Assembly (NCBI GenBank): GCA_029246385.1 | Contig: JAQWNG010000037.1 | Coordinates: forward strand, 1-64,000 | Direction of reading: 5' to 3' | Origin: Halioglobus sp. | GTDB lineage: Bacteria; Pseudomonadota; Gammaproteobacteria; Pseudomonadales; Halieaceae | DNA: 64,000 nt | In this document: positions 48,587 to 57,416 of the stretch, in pieces | Numbering within the stretch: the stretch's first letter is position 1 | Layout: each line of letters opens with the position of its first letter | Notes under the pieces: generated by a model | What the model was told of the DNA's origin: nothing | What the model saw: the letters and a program-made list of their open reading frames with translations, nothing else | The model's database searches: none | Program-made: the position numbers and the translations under genes

Positions 48587-49894
48587 TTAAGCTACAGTTC
48601 TTGGTAAATAGAGATGAGCGGCGGTACCAACATCGGAATCTGAGCACAGCCAAACATATCCTTTTGAACGCCGACAAAATCCATAGACATGGGACAACCC
48701 CATTCCTTTGATTCCGGTCTTAACTTTAGTGGAAAAAAAAGGGTCGAATACAAATGGTTTACTATCTGCCGAAATACCATGTCCGCTATCAGTCACTGAT
48801 AGCTCTACGTATTCACCATGATCCACACCGGAGCTGACATCGCAACAGTCTTGATCTAAAACTACATTAGTTGTTTCTATTACCAGTTGACCGCCAGCAG
48901 GCATGGCTTCACTCGCATTACGAATCAGCTCCAGCACCGTCCTCTGGAAATCGTCGGTTTCAATATTGACAAGCCAAACTCGCTCACTAAGGTTTAAGGT
49001 GAGCGTCACGGACGCGTTTAGTTCAGCTAGGATAAGAGGCTTTATCCCTTCAAGCACCTGATTAACATTTGAAATCATTTGTTTTTGGGGTAACGGCCTA
49101 TATAAGCGGCTCAGTTGATTTGTGATGGCGCAGGCCCGTTCAGCTGCGCTCTGAATGGGGCTCAGTCGCCCCTGAATCTTTAAATCCTCTATGTCCTCAT
49201 ACTCCAGCAACTCAAGATTGCCTAAAACAATAGCCAGTATGTTATTGAAGTCGTGAGCTACGATCGCAGAAAGCTTTATTATTCCGTCCATACGGCCTGA
49301 ACAAGAAATCAAATCACTTATGATATTTGCTGGAACCCTAATTATGTCGCGCGAGAGAGGCTCAGTTTCTCCATGATCAATTTCTGTTGCAATCTGTACT
49401 TCGAGATTGCGACCTAAGTCTATGTTTTTCTCCATGTGCGCTATGACTAGGCGCTGCATTTGCAGCGCGAGAAACACGTCCACTTTGGCAACAATCAGAT
49501 GCGGATCGGCAGCGCGTGAAACGTAGTCTACAGGCGCCGATTTATAGCGACTAAAATTCAACTGATCTAATTCAGAAACAGGATTAACAAAAATAATCGG
49601 AACATCTCGAGTCAGTTCACTCAGGACCATCAATTTTGCAGCTTTTAGTGCTTCTTCAGAATCCATTTCTGCATAGTGCAGGATTACAGAAAACGTATTT
49701 TCAACGCATACATCCATCGCCTCTAAGGCGCTTTTGACTATGACCAATTCGGCATTTATCTCACGCAGCACATTTTCAATGAGGCTGTCTTTTAGTTCAT
49801 CATCCATGATCACTAAAATATTTGGCGCAGGTAAACGCCGCAGCACAAATTCCGCATCTCGCGAAAGACTGACCCACGCAAGTAGATCACTCAT
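48587..49894 (-). CDS. Histidine kinase with degenerate N-terminal receiver-like domain
   Basis: 435 residues from the ATG at 49894 (MSDLLAWV), with GGA about 7 nt upstream; a TTG four codons earlier is possible. The first about 140 residues fold like a receiver (ILVIMDDELKDSLIENVL, then VPIIFVNP, APVDYVSRAAD) but the phospho-acceptor site reads ILHYAEM, without Asp. Then a linker, H-box VAHDFNNILAIVLGN (His214) and an HPK4-type ATPase (ELIRNASEAMPAGG, DSGHGI, GMGLSHVYGF). No membrane helix or C-terminal receiver. It probably gives its phosphate to the FixJ-type or EAL regulator. Divergent from the barrel-yfiR pair. Confidence 0.88.
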   Translation of the reverse strand: MSDLLAWVSLSRDAEFVLRRLPAPNILVIMDDELKDSLIENVLREINAELVIVKSALEAMDVCVENTFSVILHYAEMDSEEALKAAKLMVLSELTRDVPIIFVNPVSELDQLNFSRYKSAPVDYVSRAADPHLIVAKVDVFLALQMQRLVIAHMEKNIDLGRNLEVQIATEIDHGETEPLSRDIIRVPANIISDLISCSGRMDGIIKLSAIVAHDFNNILAIVLGNLELLEYEDIEDLKIQGRLSPIQSAAERACAITNQLSRLYRPLPQKQMISNVNQVLEGIKPLILAELNASVTLTLNLSERVWLVNIETDDFQRTVLELIRNASEAMPAGGQLVIETTNVVLDQDCCDVSSGVDHGEYVELSVTDSGHGISADSKPFVFDPFFSTKVKTGIKGMGLSHVYGFCRRSKGYVWLCSDSDVGTAAHLYLPRTVA

Positions 49895-50014
49895 GGTCTT
49901 TTCCAAAACGCCATATTTTCAACATTTTAATAACGCCCTCTTCCACGTAACACCTCGCTTCTTTGAAAAACTTTGAAGCGCCCATCTAGATCACTCTTAT
50001 TCACTTTCACAATT

Positions 50015-50065
50015 GTAAGTACAAGTACTTAATCCTTAAATACGTGGTAGTACGTAAAACTACGT
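50015..50065. promoter_or_regulatory. Candidate operator: three TACGT motifs at 10-bp steps plus AAGTAC repeats
   Basis: TACGT occurs at 50041, 50051 and 50061, exactly 10 bp apart and so on one helix face. Just left, AAGTAC and AAGTACTT are joined (50017-50030). It lies in the 315-bp region between the 49894 kinase start and the 50210 barrel start; nothing else but the barrel's ribosome site is seen there. From memory, FixJ-type regulators bind TACGTAG/GTACGTAG-like sites. It could serve either divergent gene. Confidence 0.55.
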
Positions 50066-50209
50066 GACCAAATCGATGCAAAGATAGTGTATATTTTTAT
50101 TGTGATTGTAAATTAGGCTTGCAAAGCACCAATGCATCATTGGCAAATAATTCCTAATGTCTAATCATTCCCGGACCAGCAACACTGACTATCCATTGGG
50201 AGCAAAGAT

Positions 50210-51289
50210 ATGCTAGCACGCAGAATTGCTCCCTTAGGCTGGACTTTCACCGCAGTGAGTATCATGTACAGCGGCGACAGCCTATCCCAAAGCACGCCAT
50301 CCGAATTTGCCGAAATGAGCTTGGTCGATCTGCTTGATCAGTCAATTGATGAGTCCGAACTATCTCATCGCGATCAATCGTCGTGGAGTTTTGTATTTCA
50401 GCGCCAGTCGGCAGAGTTCAAAGATTTCCTTGATGGCGACAACCGGGTTAGCGAAGACGATGTGCTCTGGAGCGGACCCAATAGTGGTGAAGCTAGGACA
50501 GACAAAAATTTTCCGGTCGTTCCAGGTAAGATAACACAAACCGCTTACTTAATCTCAATAGGGTATGCTTTTGACGATCGCTGGCGCGGGCATATCACCG
50601 TTCCATATCTCGAGCAGAGCACAGATCACATCAGTATCGTCCCCAATTACAGCACCTTTAAACTCGACAGTTCCGGAGTTGGGGACACTATGGTCTCCGC
50701 CAGCTATAGGCTGTCTGACACGAACCGAGGGCATTGGTGGTTGACCGTTGGACTGAGTATTCCGACAGGTTCGATCGATGCGGAAGGAGATACACCAAGA
50801 GCTCCCGGAGACCAGCGGCTTCCCTACACAATGCAGCTAGGCTCAGGGACATACGATTTCCCAGTAGAAATTAGTTATCATAACAGGGGTCAACATGATA
50901 TCAGCGTTGCGCTCGCGGCACTGATCCGAACCGGAACCAACGACAACGACTACCGGCTAGGCAACAGCTACTCGCTGACCAGTCGTTATGATTTTCATTT
51001 TTCCGAAATCTTACAACCCTATATCAGTCTAAACATTGACTATAGTGACTCCATTCACGGTGCCGACACCTCACTAATGACTGCGCCACCCTACCCCTAT
51101 CCAGCACCCATTACTAACCCGGATCTGTTCGGTGGCATAAAAATTGGTGCCCGGGCCGGCATTTCATGGCAAGTTTCTGACCACTATCGACTGGCGATTG
51201 AAGTAGGGAAACCTATTTATCAAAACCTAAATGGCCCCCAGACAGAGGAAGACTGGCGCTCCTCTCTACAAATTTCCCGGTCTTTTTAG
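50210..51289 (+). CDS. Outer-membrane beta-barrel protein, transporter-like
   Basis: 359 residues; ATG with GGGAG 7 nt upstream. N-terminal hydrophobic signal peptide ending near SLSQS, then a short SLVDLLDQSIDES segment like the N-terminus of some TonB-linked receptors, then alternating beta strands to a C-terminal Phe (ISRSF), the usual BAM recognition end. Strand pairs such as LISIGYAFDDRWRGHITVPY resemble the phenol-degradation MetA-type barrel family. Ligand unknown. Stop is 6 bp before the yfiR-like gene, so they form one operon. Confidence 0.82.
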   Translation: MLARRIAPLGWTFTAVSIMYSGDSLSQSTPSEFAEMSLVDLLDQSIDESELSHRDQSSWSFVFQRQSAEFKDFLDGDNRVSEDDVLWSGPNSGEARTDKNFPVVPGKITQTAYLISIGYAFDDRWRGHITVPYLEQSTDHISIVPNYSTFKLDSSGVGDTMVSASYRLSDTNRGHWWLTVGLSIPTGSIDAEGDTPRAPGDQRLPYTMQLGSGTYDFPVEISYHNRGQHDISVALAALIRTGTNDNDYRLGNSYSLTSRYDFHFSEILQPYISLNIDYSDSIHGADTSLMTAPPYPYPAPITNPDLFGGIKIGARAGISWQVSDHYRLAIEVGKPIYQNLNGPQTEEDWRSSLQISRSF

Positions 51290-51295
51290 CGCTTA

Positions 51296-51835
51296 ATGTC
51301 ATGGGTTCCTCGAATTAGCGTCTCCGCACTAGCGATACTGATTTTTGCGCAGCTCATATCAATTGAGGCTGCATATTCAGACTCAGATGAAGTTTTGCTC
51401 AGCAAGGAGAACAAATTAAAGGCCGCCTATTTTTTTAATTTTATAAAATTTATTGACTGGCCACATCATTCGTCGAACTCCCCTCTCACGCCGCTTCATA
51501 TATGCCTGCAAGACGGCACGTCATTTGAAAATTTTTTTCGTGATTTAGTAGAAAAAAAGTCAACTGCCAACAGTGAACCCAAGTTAAAAATCCAACGCTT
51601 ATCAGAAGCGGATTACTGCGATTACACCTATTTGCACAAAACATTTCTCGGAGAAAGTTTAAACATGGAAGGCAATGTTATAGTGCTCGAATCAAAACAG
51701 ATTTCACAAAAGGGAGCTTCGATTGTTTTTTTTATAACCGATCGCAAGGTGCGCTTTGAAATAGACCTTAACAACATCCATAAAAATCAGGTAGCGGTCA
51801 GTTCAGAGTTGTTAAAGCTTGCAAAAATCAAGTAG
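51296..51835 (+). CDS. YfiR/DUF4154 periplasmic regulator
   Basis: 179 residues. Signal peptide (SALAILIFAQLISIEAAYS), then the DUF4154 signature KLKAAYFFNFIKFIDWP (residues 40-56) and VAVSSELLKLAKIK at the end. Two cysteines only (Cys70, Cys108), which match the position of one of the two disulfides I recall in P. aeruginosa YfiR. YfiR holds back the diguanylate cyclase YfiN through its periplasmic sensor; here the matching sensor domain sits on a histidine kinase (45647-48286). Coding sequence is notably AT-rich. Confidence 0.88.
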   Translation: MSWVPRISVSALAILIFAQLISIEAAYSDSDEVLLSKENKLKAAYFFNFIKFIDWPHHSSNSPLTPLHICLQDGTSFENFFRDLVEKKSTANSEPKLKIQRLSEADYCDYTYLHKTFLGESLNMEGNVIVLESKQISQKGASIVFFITDRKVRFEIDLNNIHKNQVAVSSELLKLAKIK

Positions 51836-51922
51836 CCTCGATATGACTCCTATTGCAAGCGACCTCCTAGTATTTGTTATGCAGATTACGCGTCACTAAT
51901 TGATGCTAAAAAAGCATCTAGC

Positions 51923-53920
51923 TCACAATCGACTAATAGCGTTAATTAAATCTATCTTACGATAAGGCTTACTAATCAACTCACCGGGCAATTCTTCATC
52001 TTCAGCCAATCGGTCAGCATATCCAGACGTCATTAGCACTTTTAAGTGCGCTTGAAGCAGCAAGGCTTTTTTTGCCAACTCTACTCCATCCATACCTCCA
52101 GGCATAACGATATCAGTGAACAAAATAGCATAGCGTTTATGCGCAAGATGTTCGAGTGCTTCAGCAGCGCTGTGCGCTATTGTGACCTTACACCCAAGCG
52201 ATGTTAGCCATATTGCAGATAGCTCGCACAGCGCAACCTCGTCGTCTACAACCAAAACACTTGATATATCAGTTTTTCTCTGAGCCGAAGTGGCAATGCC
52301 GGTCACTGTATCTGCAGCGTGTTTCGTACGCACTGATTCAGAGCGCCTACTGCGTATAAAAATACTCATGGCCGCCTCGGCTAAAGTCTGAAGCCCTTCT
52401 ACTTGCCAATTGATAAGCGTATTCGGCGCATGATCGACAACACAAAGTGCACCCACTGTATGTCCACTCGCGTCAACTATGGGAGCCTCTGCATAAAAGT
52501 ACGCAGGCGGCTCAGCAATCAACAATGGGCTCTGCGAGAATCGCGGATCGAGTCGGATATCAGGAACCACTAACACCTGCTCAGTATTTTTATTGGTCGG
52601 GAAAAATGATCTTGCGTGCTGCAGCACCGAACTATCATATGATTCTGCACCCACACTAGCCTTTAACAACTGCCGGTTTTCATCAGCCATAAACATTAAG
52701 GCCGCTGGTACCCTCGAGATTCTCGCTGCATCCGATGCTAGGGAGTCAAGGCCAGCGTCCCAGACGTCAGCGACAGATAACTGATACGGAGACAATCCCA
52801 CATGGCGCGCCACCTCTGGCCCTGACGCATCGCTGTTGACTTTATCCAATGGCAGATATAAACGCACAGAGGTGCCCGCTCCCTCAGTGCTTTTAACGTG
52901 GACCACCCCACCGGCTTCCTCGACATAACGAGAGACCATAGATAGCCCTAGACCTGTGCCCTCACGCTCATCTTTTGTAGTGAAAAAGGGCTTGAAGATC
53001 TGCTCTAATAGCGCTTCATCCATTCCAACGCCAGTGTCAGAGACTTCTATCAGTGCGTGCAAGCCAGAAACAAGTTTATTATCGAAACCGCTTTGAACAT
53101 TGACCGCCTTCGTCCGCAACGTAAGGAATCGATTCCCGACAACACTCCGCATCGCGTCACGCGCATTAATGACAAGATTAAGCATAATATTATCAAGACC
53201 AGAGCCTCTCATATTACAGATTAGCTTGGGGACAGATAGCTGCGAGCGAACGATAACATTTGAACCAGCCGCGCTTTTAATCATCGGCATTATGTCATCG
53301 ATGAGTGTATTCACATCACAAGCTTGGACGTCATTTTTTTCCCGGCGAGCTACGGCAAGCAGCCCTCTACTCACTTCTACGCCAGCCAATGCAGCGGCTA
53401 AAGCTGAGTCTATTTGAGACTGTATTTTATCAAACCCCGGTGGCAGTGACTCCTGCACCTCGTCAAGGTTTCCAACCACGATGCCTAATATGTTATTAAA
53501 GTCGTGCGCTAACCCTCCCGTAAGCTGACCTACTGCAGCAAGCTTTTGTGATTCTGTCGCTTCACGCTGATGCTGCCGTGACTGCATGGCGACCTCGCCC
53601 TTCGCAACACCGGCTTCGGTGATCTTAATAAGAGATTTACGCGACAATCTCGCTATCTGAAGTACAAATGACGCCCCGAGCAGAAATACAATACCCGTAA
53701 GAAGCATAAAACCGTTAGTATAGTTGGCCGTTATTAGAAAAATCTGTATCAGATAGCAGACTAAAAATAGACAACTAAACAAGTTGGGATATTTCCAATT
53801 TCTACGGGATAACGCCTTGGTCGCAGGGGGCAAAGAATGACCTTGGACCACAAAGCTAGCGAGCAGAAGTACTATGCCCAAACACAATATTACGATTGTT
53901 ATGAGTTCACTAGCAGACAA
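51923..53920 (-). CDS. Hybrid histidine kinase, order kinase-GAF-receiver
   Basis: 665 residues. About three N-terminal membrane helices (5-27, 47-65, 70-90), a short linker, H-box [16 protein letters not shown] (His139), ATPase (NLVINARDAM, DTGVGMDE, GTGLGLSMVSRY), then a GAF domain (about 370-515: SRVPAALMFMADENRQLLKAS, FYAEAPIVDASGHTVGALCVVD), then a receiver with phospho-acceptor Asp603 (FTDIVMPGG) and the end ISKPYRKIDL. A GAF after rather than before the kinase core is unusual. It diverges from the MASE1 kinase with 155 bp between. Confidence 0.9.
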   Translation of the reverse strand: MSASELITIVILCLGIVLLLASFVVQGHSLPPATKALSRRNWKYPNLFSCLFLVCYLIQIFLITANYTNGFMLLTGIVFLLGASFVLQIARLSRKSLIKITEAGVAKGEVAMQSRQHQREATESQKLAAVGQLTGGLAHDFNNILGIVVGNLDEVQESLPPGFDKIQSQIDSALAAALAGVEVSRGLLAVARREKNDVQACDVNTLIDDIMPMIKSAAGSNVIVRSQLSVPKLICNMRGSGLDNIMLNLVINARDAMRSVVGNRFLTLRTKAVNVQSGFDNKLVSGLHALIEVSDTGVGMDEALLEQIFKPFFTTKDEREGTGLGLSMVSRYVEEAGGVVHVKSTEGAGTSVRLYLPLDKVNSDASGPEVARHVGLSPYQLSVADVWDAGLDSLASDAARISRVPAALMFMADENRQLLKASVGAESYDSSVLQHARSFFPTNKNTEQVLVVPDIRLDPRFSQSPLLIAEPPAYFYAEAPIVDASGHTVGALCVVDHAPNTLINWQVEGLQTLAEAAMSIFIRSRRSESVRTKHAADTVTGIATSAQRKTDISSVLVVDDEVALCELSAIWLTSLGCKVTIAHSAAEALEHLAHKRYAILFTDIVMPGGMDGVELAKKALLLQAHLKVLMTSGYADRLAEDEELPGELISKPYRKIDLINAISRL

Positions 53921-54075
53921 CGCGGCGGTCTCTTAGAATAAAATTGGTGATATCATAACACGATACAAAATGGAAAGGCCCACTGGATAGCCGCTCCAAT
54001 CGCTCGGCAGGAGCTGCCCACAGTATTTCTGAACGTGCAGTGTGGACTTTGTAAACAATTAGGACTTACTAAACT

Positions 54076-56964
54076 ATGGTTAAGCATACTCAGGGGCTAG
54101 AGAATACAATACTTAGCACCCTAAGCATTAGTCTCCTATACTTTTCGGCAGCTCAAGTTGGACTATTATTGGAGTTAGCTCCCCATCAAATTATTCTTTA
54201 CTGGCCAGCGTCAGGCGTTGCTCTAGCAGCAGCACTCATTTTTGACAAGCGCGCGTTACTTGGTCTCATGCTGGGCGCGTTTGCGACAGCAGGCGCCCTT
54301 GTATTTCAACAGCCGTTCAAGCCTCGACCAGACGTGCTATTCGCCCTCTTCGTCGCCGCAGCCATGATGATAATGCAGCCGCTCATTGCATTAACGTTAC
54401 TGAAGCGACTCGTATCTTCAATGCCATTTTGGATGCACATTAGGACCCTCTATCAAGGATTAGCTGTATTACTGCTGGCCTCAGTGATTCCCGCTGGCGC
54501 TGGCGCTGGCGCGCTCTTCATCACGGGCATAGTAGATGGCAATAATATAATCGACATATGGATGTTTTGGACCATGGCTGGACTCTTAGGCATGATCACT
54601 GTTGCGCCAATTTTGTATCAAATAGCGCGACGTTTTAACGTAGCGCCCACACCCTCTTATCAAGCACCACTCTATACGATGGTAACGTTCAGCCTTGCTT
54701 GCTTAGCAGTCGTTGTTATATTTATAACAGTGTCTAACGCAGAGCATAACGCTTCGGATCGACCACTTGATCAGAATACAAAAATCTTTGCCGAACGATT
54801 TCAAAACTCAACTGACCAAAAAAATAGCAGCGTGATAACCCCGCACGATAACAACTTAAATAAATTAGACACCAATTGGAAGAAGGGACGCACAACCACG
54901 GAAACAAAAAGCATGGCAACAAATCAAATTGTGGCTGCTATAACTCAATCTGTAAATCTGTCAAAGCCACTCTTTGCCTCTATAATCACCCTAGTTATTG
55001 GTCTACTTTTTACGCACATTGTTTATGCGCATGAAAAACACCAAAAAGAAAGTCTGCGCACGCGCGCATTTCACGATGCTATTGTTGTTAGCGCACTACA
55101 GCCTTTTGTTCACCTTGACGAAAATGGCTTCGTCCTCGAATGGAACAAGGCTGCTCACGAAGTATTTGGCTGGACGCTGGAGCAGATCCAGTACAAAAAA
55201 CTCGCAGAAACCCTCGTTCCAGCTCGATTTAGAGAGGCACACGAAAATGGCATGGAACGTTTTCGCAAAACTGGTGAAGGGCTTGTCATAGGCAACATTG
55301 TAGAACTTGAAGGCTCGTGCGCTGATGGCACAGAATTGCCGATTGAACTACTGATTAACGCCATACAAACTGAAGACGGCTGGCATTTTTTTGCTTTCAT
55401 TCATGACATTAGCGAACGAAAGCGAGGTGAAGACGCTCTACAAGCTGCGCATAAAAAATATACAGGACTTTTCGAGGCAAGCCCTGACGCGATAGTCACC
55501 TATAATCAAGAAGGCAATATCGAGGACGTCAATATTGCTGCAATAGCCCTGTTTGGTTGGTCGCGAGAAGAAATGCTGAGCATGAAATACGAGGCAATTA
55601 TCGCCGACCGCTCAAAAACCTATTTCTTTTCTAAATATAATAACCCAGATTACGTTAATCCTTTGGAATTGTCTCAGGCAAACCAGTCAGTCTTTGCAAA
55701 CCGGCGAGACGGATCAGAGTTCCCATTTGAAGTCGTCATTAATGCACAGGAAACTGAGACGGGGACTAAACATATAAGCGTAATTCGTGACATTACAGAG
55801 CAGGTGGAAGCAGCTAAGATAAAGGAATCGAATCAAAAACTTGAAACACTTGGCGAACTAACAGGAGTACTCGCGCATGAGTTTAACAACCTACTTACAA
55901 TTATAATTGGCAACCTTGACTTGGTTATTGCGCGTCAGTCAGAAACGCCGCTGAATGAAACCATACAAAATAGATTGAAGGCAGCGCAAAATGCAGCAAC
56001 GCGCGGAACCGATGTGGTGAGGTCACTACTTGCGGCGGGTACCGATCAGCCAATATCTCAAGATTATTTCAATGTGGCGCCAATGATAGCAGATATGTTG
56101 CCCAAGCTTCAGGTTGCGGCTGGAGAAAATATTACACTGTCTGTAGAGACCAAACATGAGTCATTGCCAGTCAAGTCAAACCGCAAATGGCTCTCAGAAG
56201 CTGTTCAAAACTTGGTCATAAATGCACGCGAAGCGATTGTAGGTAAAGGCCAAATTGAAATATGTTTAAACCGCGTTCAAAGTTCAAACATAGTCGATAA
56301 AACATTAGCGTTATCAGACGGCGATTACATAGTTGTTAGCGTCTCTGATACAGGATCAGGGATGAGTGATAGCGATATGCAAAAATCAATTGATCCATTT
56401 TTCACAACAAAAAAAGCCAGCGGCCACAAAGGCATTGGCTTATCAGTCGTGTCGCGCATGGCGAAACAGTTAGGCGGGGCAGCCACTGTAGCCTCGAGAC
56501 CTAAAAAGGGAACAGTGGTGCAAGTTTTCTTACCCGCGACAGATTCTAGCAACATACTGAGTGATTCCTCGGATCTAAATTCAGATGCCGCTGGCAAAAA
56601 TGTGTTGGTGGTAGATGATCAGACCGAGATTTTAACGTTAACGGTCTCGTGGCTGGAAAAATCAGGTTATCGTGTAAAAAGCGCTGACAATGCAGATAGC
56701 GCTTTAGGTATTATTGACTCTAGCGTTCCGCCTATCGACCTTTTAATTACTGATATGGTGATGCCGTCTATAGATGGGGATTCGCTGACGCGGTTTGCGC
56801 GCAGGTGTAATCCAAGTATTAAAATACTTTATATGACCGGCTTTTTGGCCCCTTCACGGGGAAATTCCGATGACACCGCAGACATCCCTATACTTGAGAA
56901 ACCATTTCGCAAGAACAAATTCTTAGCCACGGTGCGTTCAATATTTGATTCTGTCGACATCTAA
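54076..56964 (+). CDS. MASE1-PAS-PAS hybrid histidine kinase
   Basis: 962 residues. N-terminal MASE1 membrane domain (about 10-215: YWPASGVALAAALIFD, GAFATAGAL), a polar Asn/Thr-rich stretch (about 222-290) where MASE1 proteins often carry a CHASE1 domain, a further helix (293-313), PAS at about 330-440 and 450-570 (FVLEWNKAAHEVFGW, IEDVNIAAIALFGW), H-box VLAHEFNNLL (His601), ATPase (NLVINAREAI, DTGSGMSD, GIGLSVVSRM) and a receiver with Asp893 (ITDMVMP). All catalytic parts intact. ATG start at 54076, no strong ribosome site. Last gene of the cluster. Confidence 0.92.
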   Translation: MVKHTQGLENTILSTLSISLLYFSAAQVGLLLELAPHQIILYWPASGVALAAALIFDKRALLGLMLGAFATAGALVFQQPFKPRPDVLFALFVAAAMMIMQPLIALTLLKRLVSSMPFWMHIRTLYQGLAVLLLASVIPAGAGAGALFITGIVDGNNIIDIWMFWTMAGLLGMITVAPILYQIARRFNVAPTPSYQAPLYTMVTFSLACLAVVVIFITVSNAEHNASDRPLDQNTKIFAERFQNSTDQKNSSVITPHDNNLNKLDTNWKKGRTTTETKSMATNQIVAAITQSVNLSKPLFASIITLVIGLLFTHIVYAHEKHQKESLRTRAFHDAIVVSALQPFVHLDENGFVLEWNKAAHEVFGWTLEQIQYKKLAETLVPARFREAHENGMERFRKTGEGLVIGNIVELEGSCADGTELPIELLINAIQTEDGWHFFAFIHDISERKRGEDALQAAHKKYTGLFEASPDAIVTYNQEGNIEDVNIAAIALFGWSREEMLSMKYEAIIADRSKTYFFSKYNNPDYVNPLELSQANQSVFANRRDGSEFPFEVVINAQETETGTKHISVIRDITEQVEAAKIKESNQKLETLGELTGVLAHEFNNLLTIIIGNLDLVIARQSETPLNETIQNRLKAAQNAATRGTDVVRSLLAAGTDQPISQDYFNVAPMIADMLPKLQVAAGENITLSVETKHESLPVKSNRKWLSEAVQNLVINAREAIVGKGQIEICLNRVQSSNIVDKTLALSDGDYIVVSVSDTGSGMSDSDMQKSIDPFFTTKKASGHKGIGLSVVSRMAKQLGGAATVASRPKKGTVVQVFLPATDSSNILSDSSDLNSDAAGKNVLVVDDQTEILTLTVSWLEKSGYRVKSADNADSALGIIDSSVPPIDLLITDMVMPSIDGDSLTRFARRCNPSIKILYMTGFLAPSRGNSDDTADIPILEKPFRKNKFLATVRSIFDSVDI

Positions 56965-57093
56965 ACTTTTTGACAGTATTCAGTTTTGCAACGATGAAAG
57001 GCCGAAAATCTGAACAACTTGGCGGAGCGTTACCCCGACATCGCCCCACGCAAGGCGAAAAATGTATACGCTGTGGATTCAGCATTAGAAGAT

Positions 57094-57170
57094 TGGGGTG
57101 GCCGACGGGTCTTGAACCCGCTACCTCCGGAGTCACAATCCGGTGCTCTACCTGGTGAGCTACGGCCACC
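57094..57170 (-). tRNA. tRNA-His (GTG)
   Basis: 77 nt with encoded CCA. The extra 5' G (G-1) pairs with C73, as in all tRNA-His. Acceptor GGTGGCCG, D-arm AGCTCACCAGGTAGAGC, anticodon GTG in GATTGTGACTC, T-loop GGTTCAAGACC. Its 3' end faces the signalling cluster. Confidence 0.96.
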
Positions 57171-57259
57171 ATAATGCCTCAGTGGCGCGACTGGCGTCTA
57201 ATTTATTGGCGCATAATGCCATATTACTATAATCTGAAATCAGGAGTCACGCGGCGCGC

Positions 57260-57289
57260 ATGGTAGCTTTAGCAGTCGATCAGTGTCAA
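57260..57289 (-). promoter_or_regulatory. Possible tRNA-His promoter
   Basis: Minus strand consensus -35 TTGACA (57289-57284), 18-bp spacer, TACCAT (57265-57260), about 90 bp before the tRNA. The rest of the 246-bp gap to the ThuA-like gene shows nothing firm. Confidence 0.35.
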
Positions 57290-57416
57290 GTTGTCCCTGG
57301 TGGGCGCAACGCGCAGTAGCCCTAATGGGACAAGCGTCAGCGCAATCCACTGCGGTTTATTGCGCACTTGACGGCTTAACATTAGCCTTTGCCTCTGTCA
57401 TAAAAATAGATCGTTT

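Noticed and set aside
43207-57170. Signalling cluster as a proven mobile island
   Set aside because: No integrase, transposase, direct repeat of the tRNA-His 3' end, or insertion sequence was found.
56888-57172. 94-codon frame over the end of the MASE1 kinase and tRNA-His
   Set aside because: Antisense to the kinase and contains the tRNA; no protein features.
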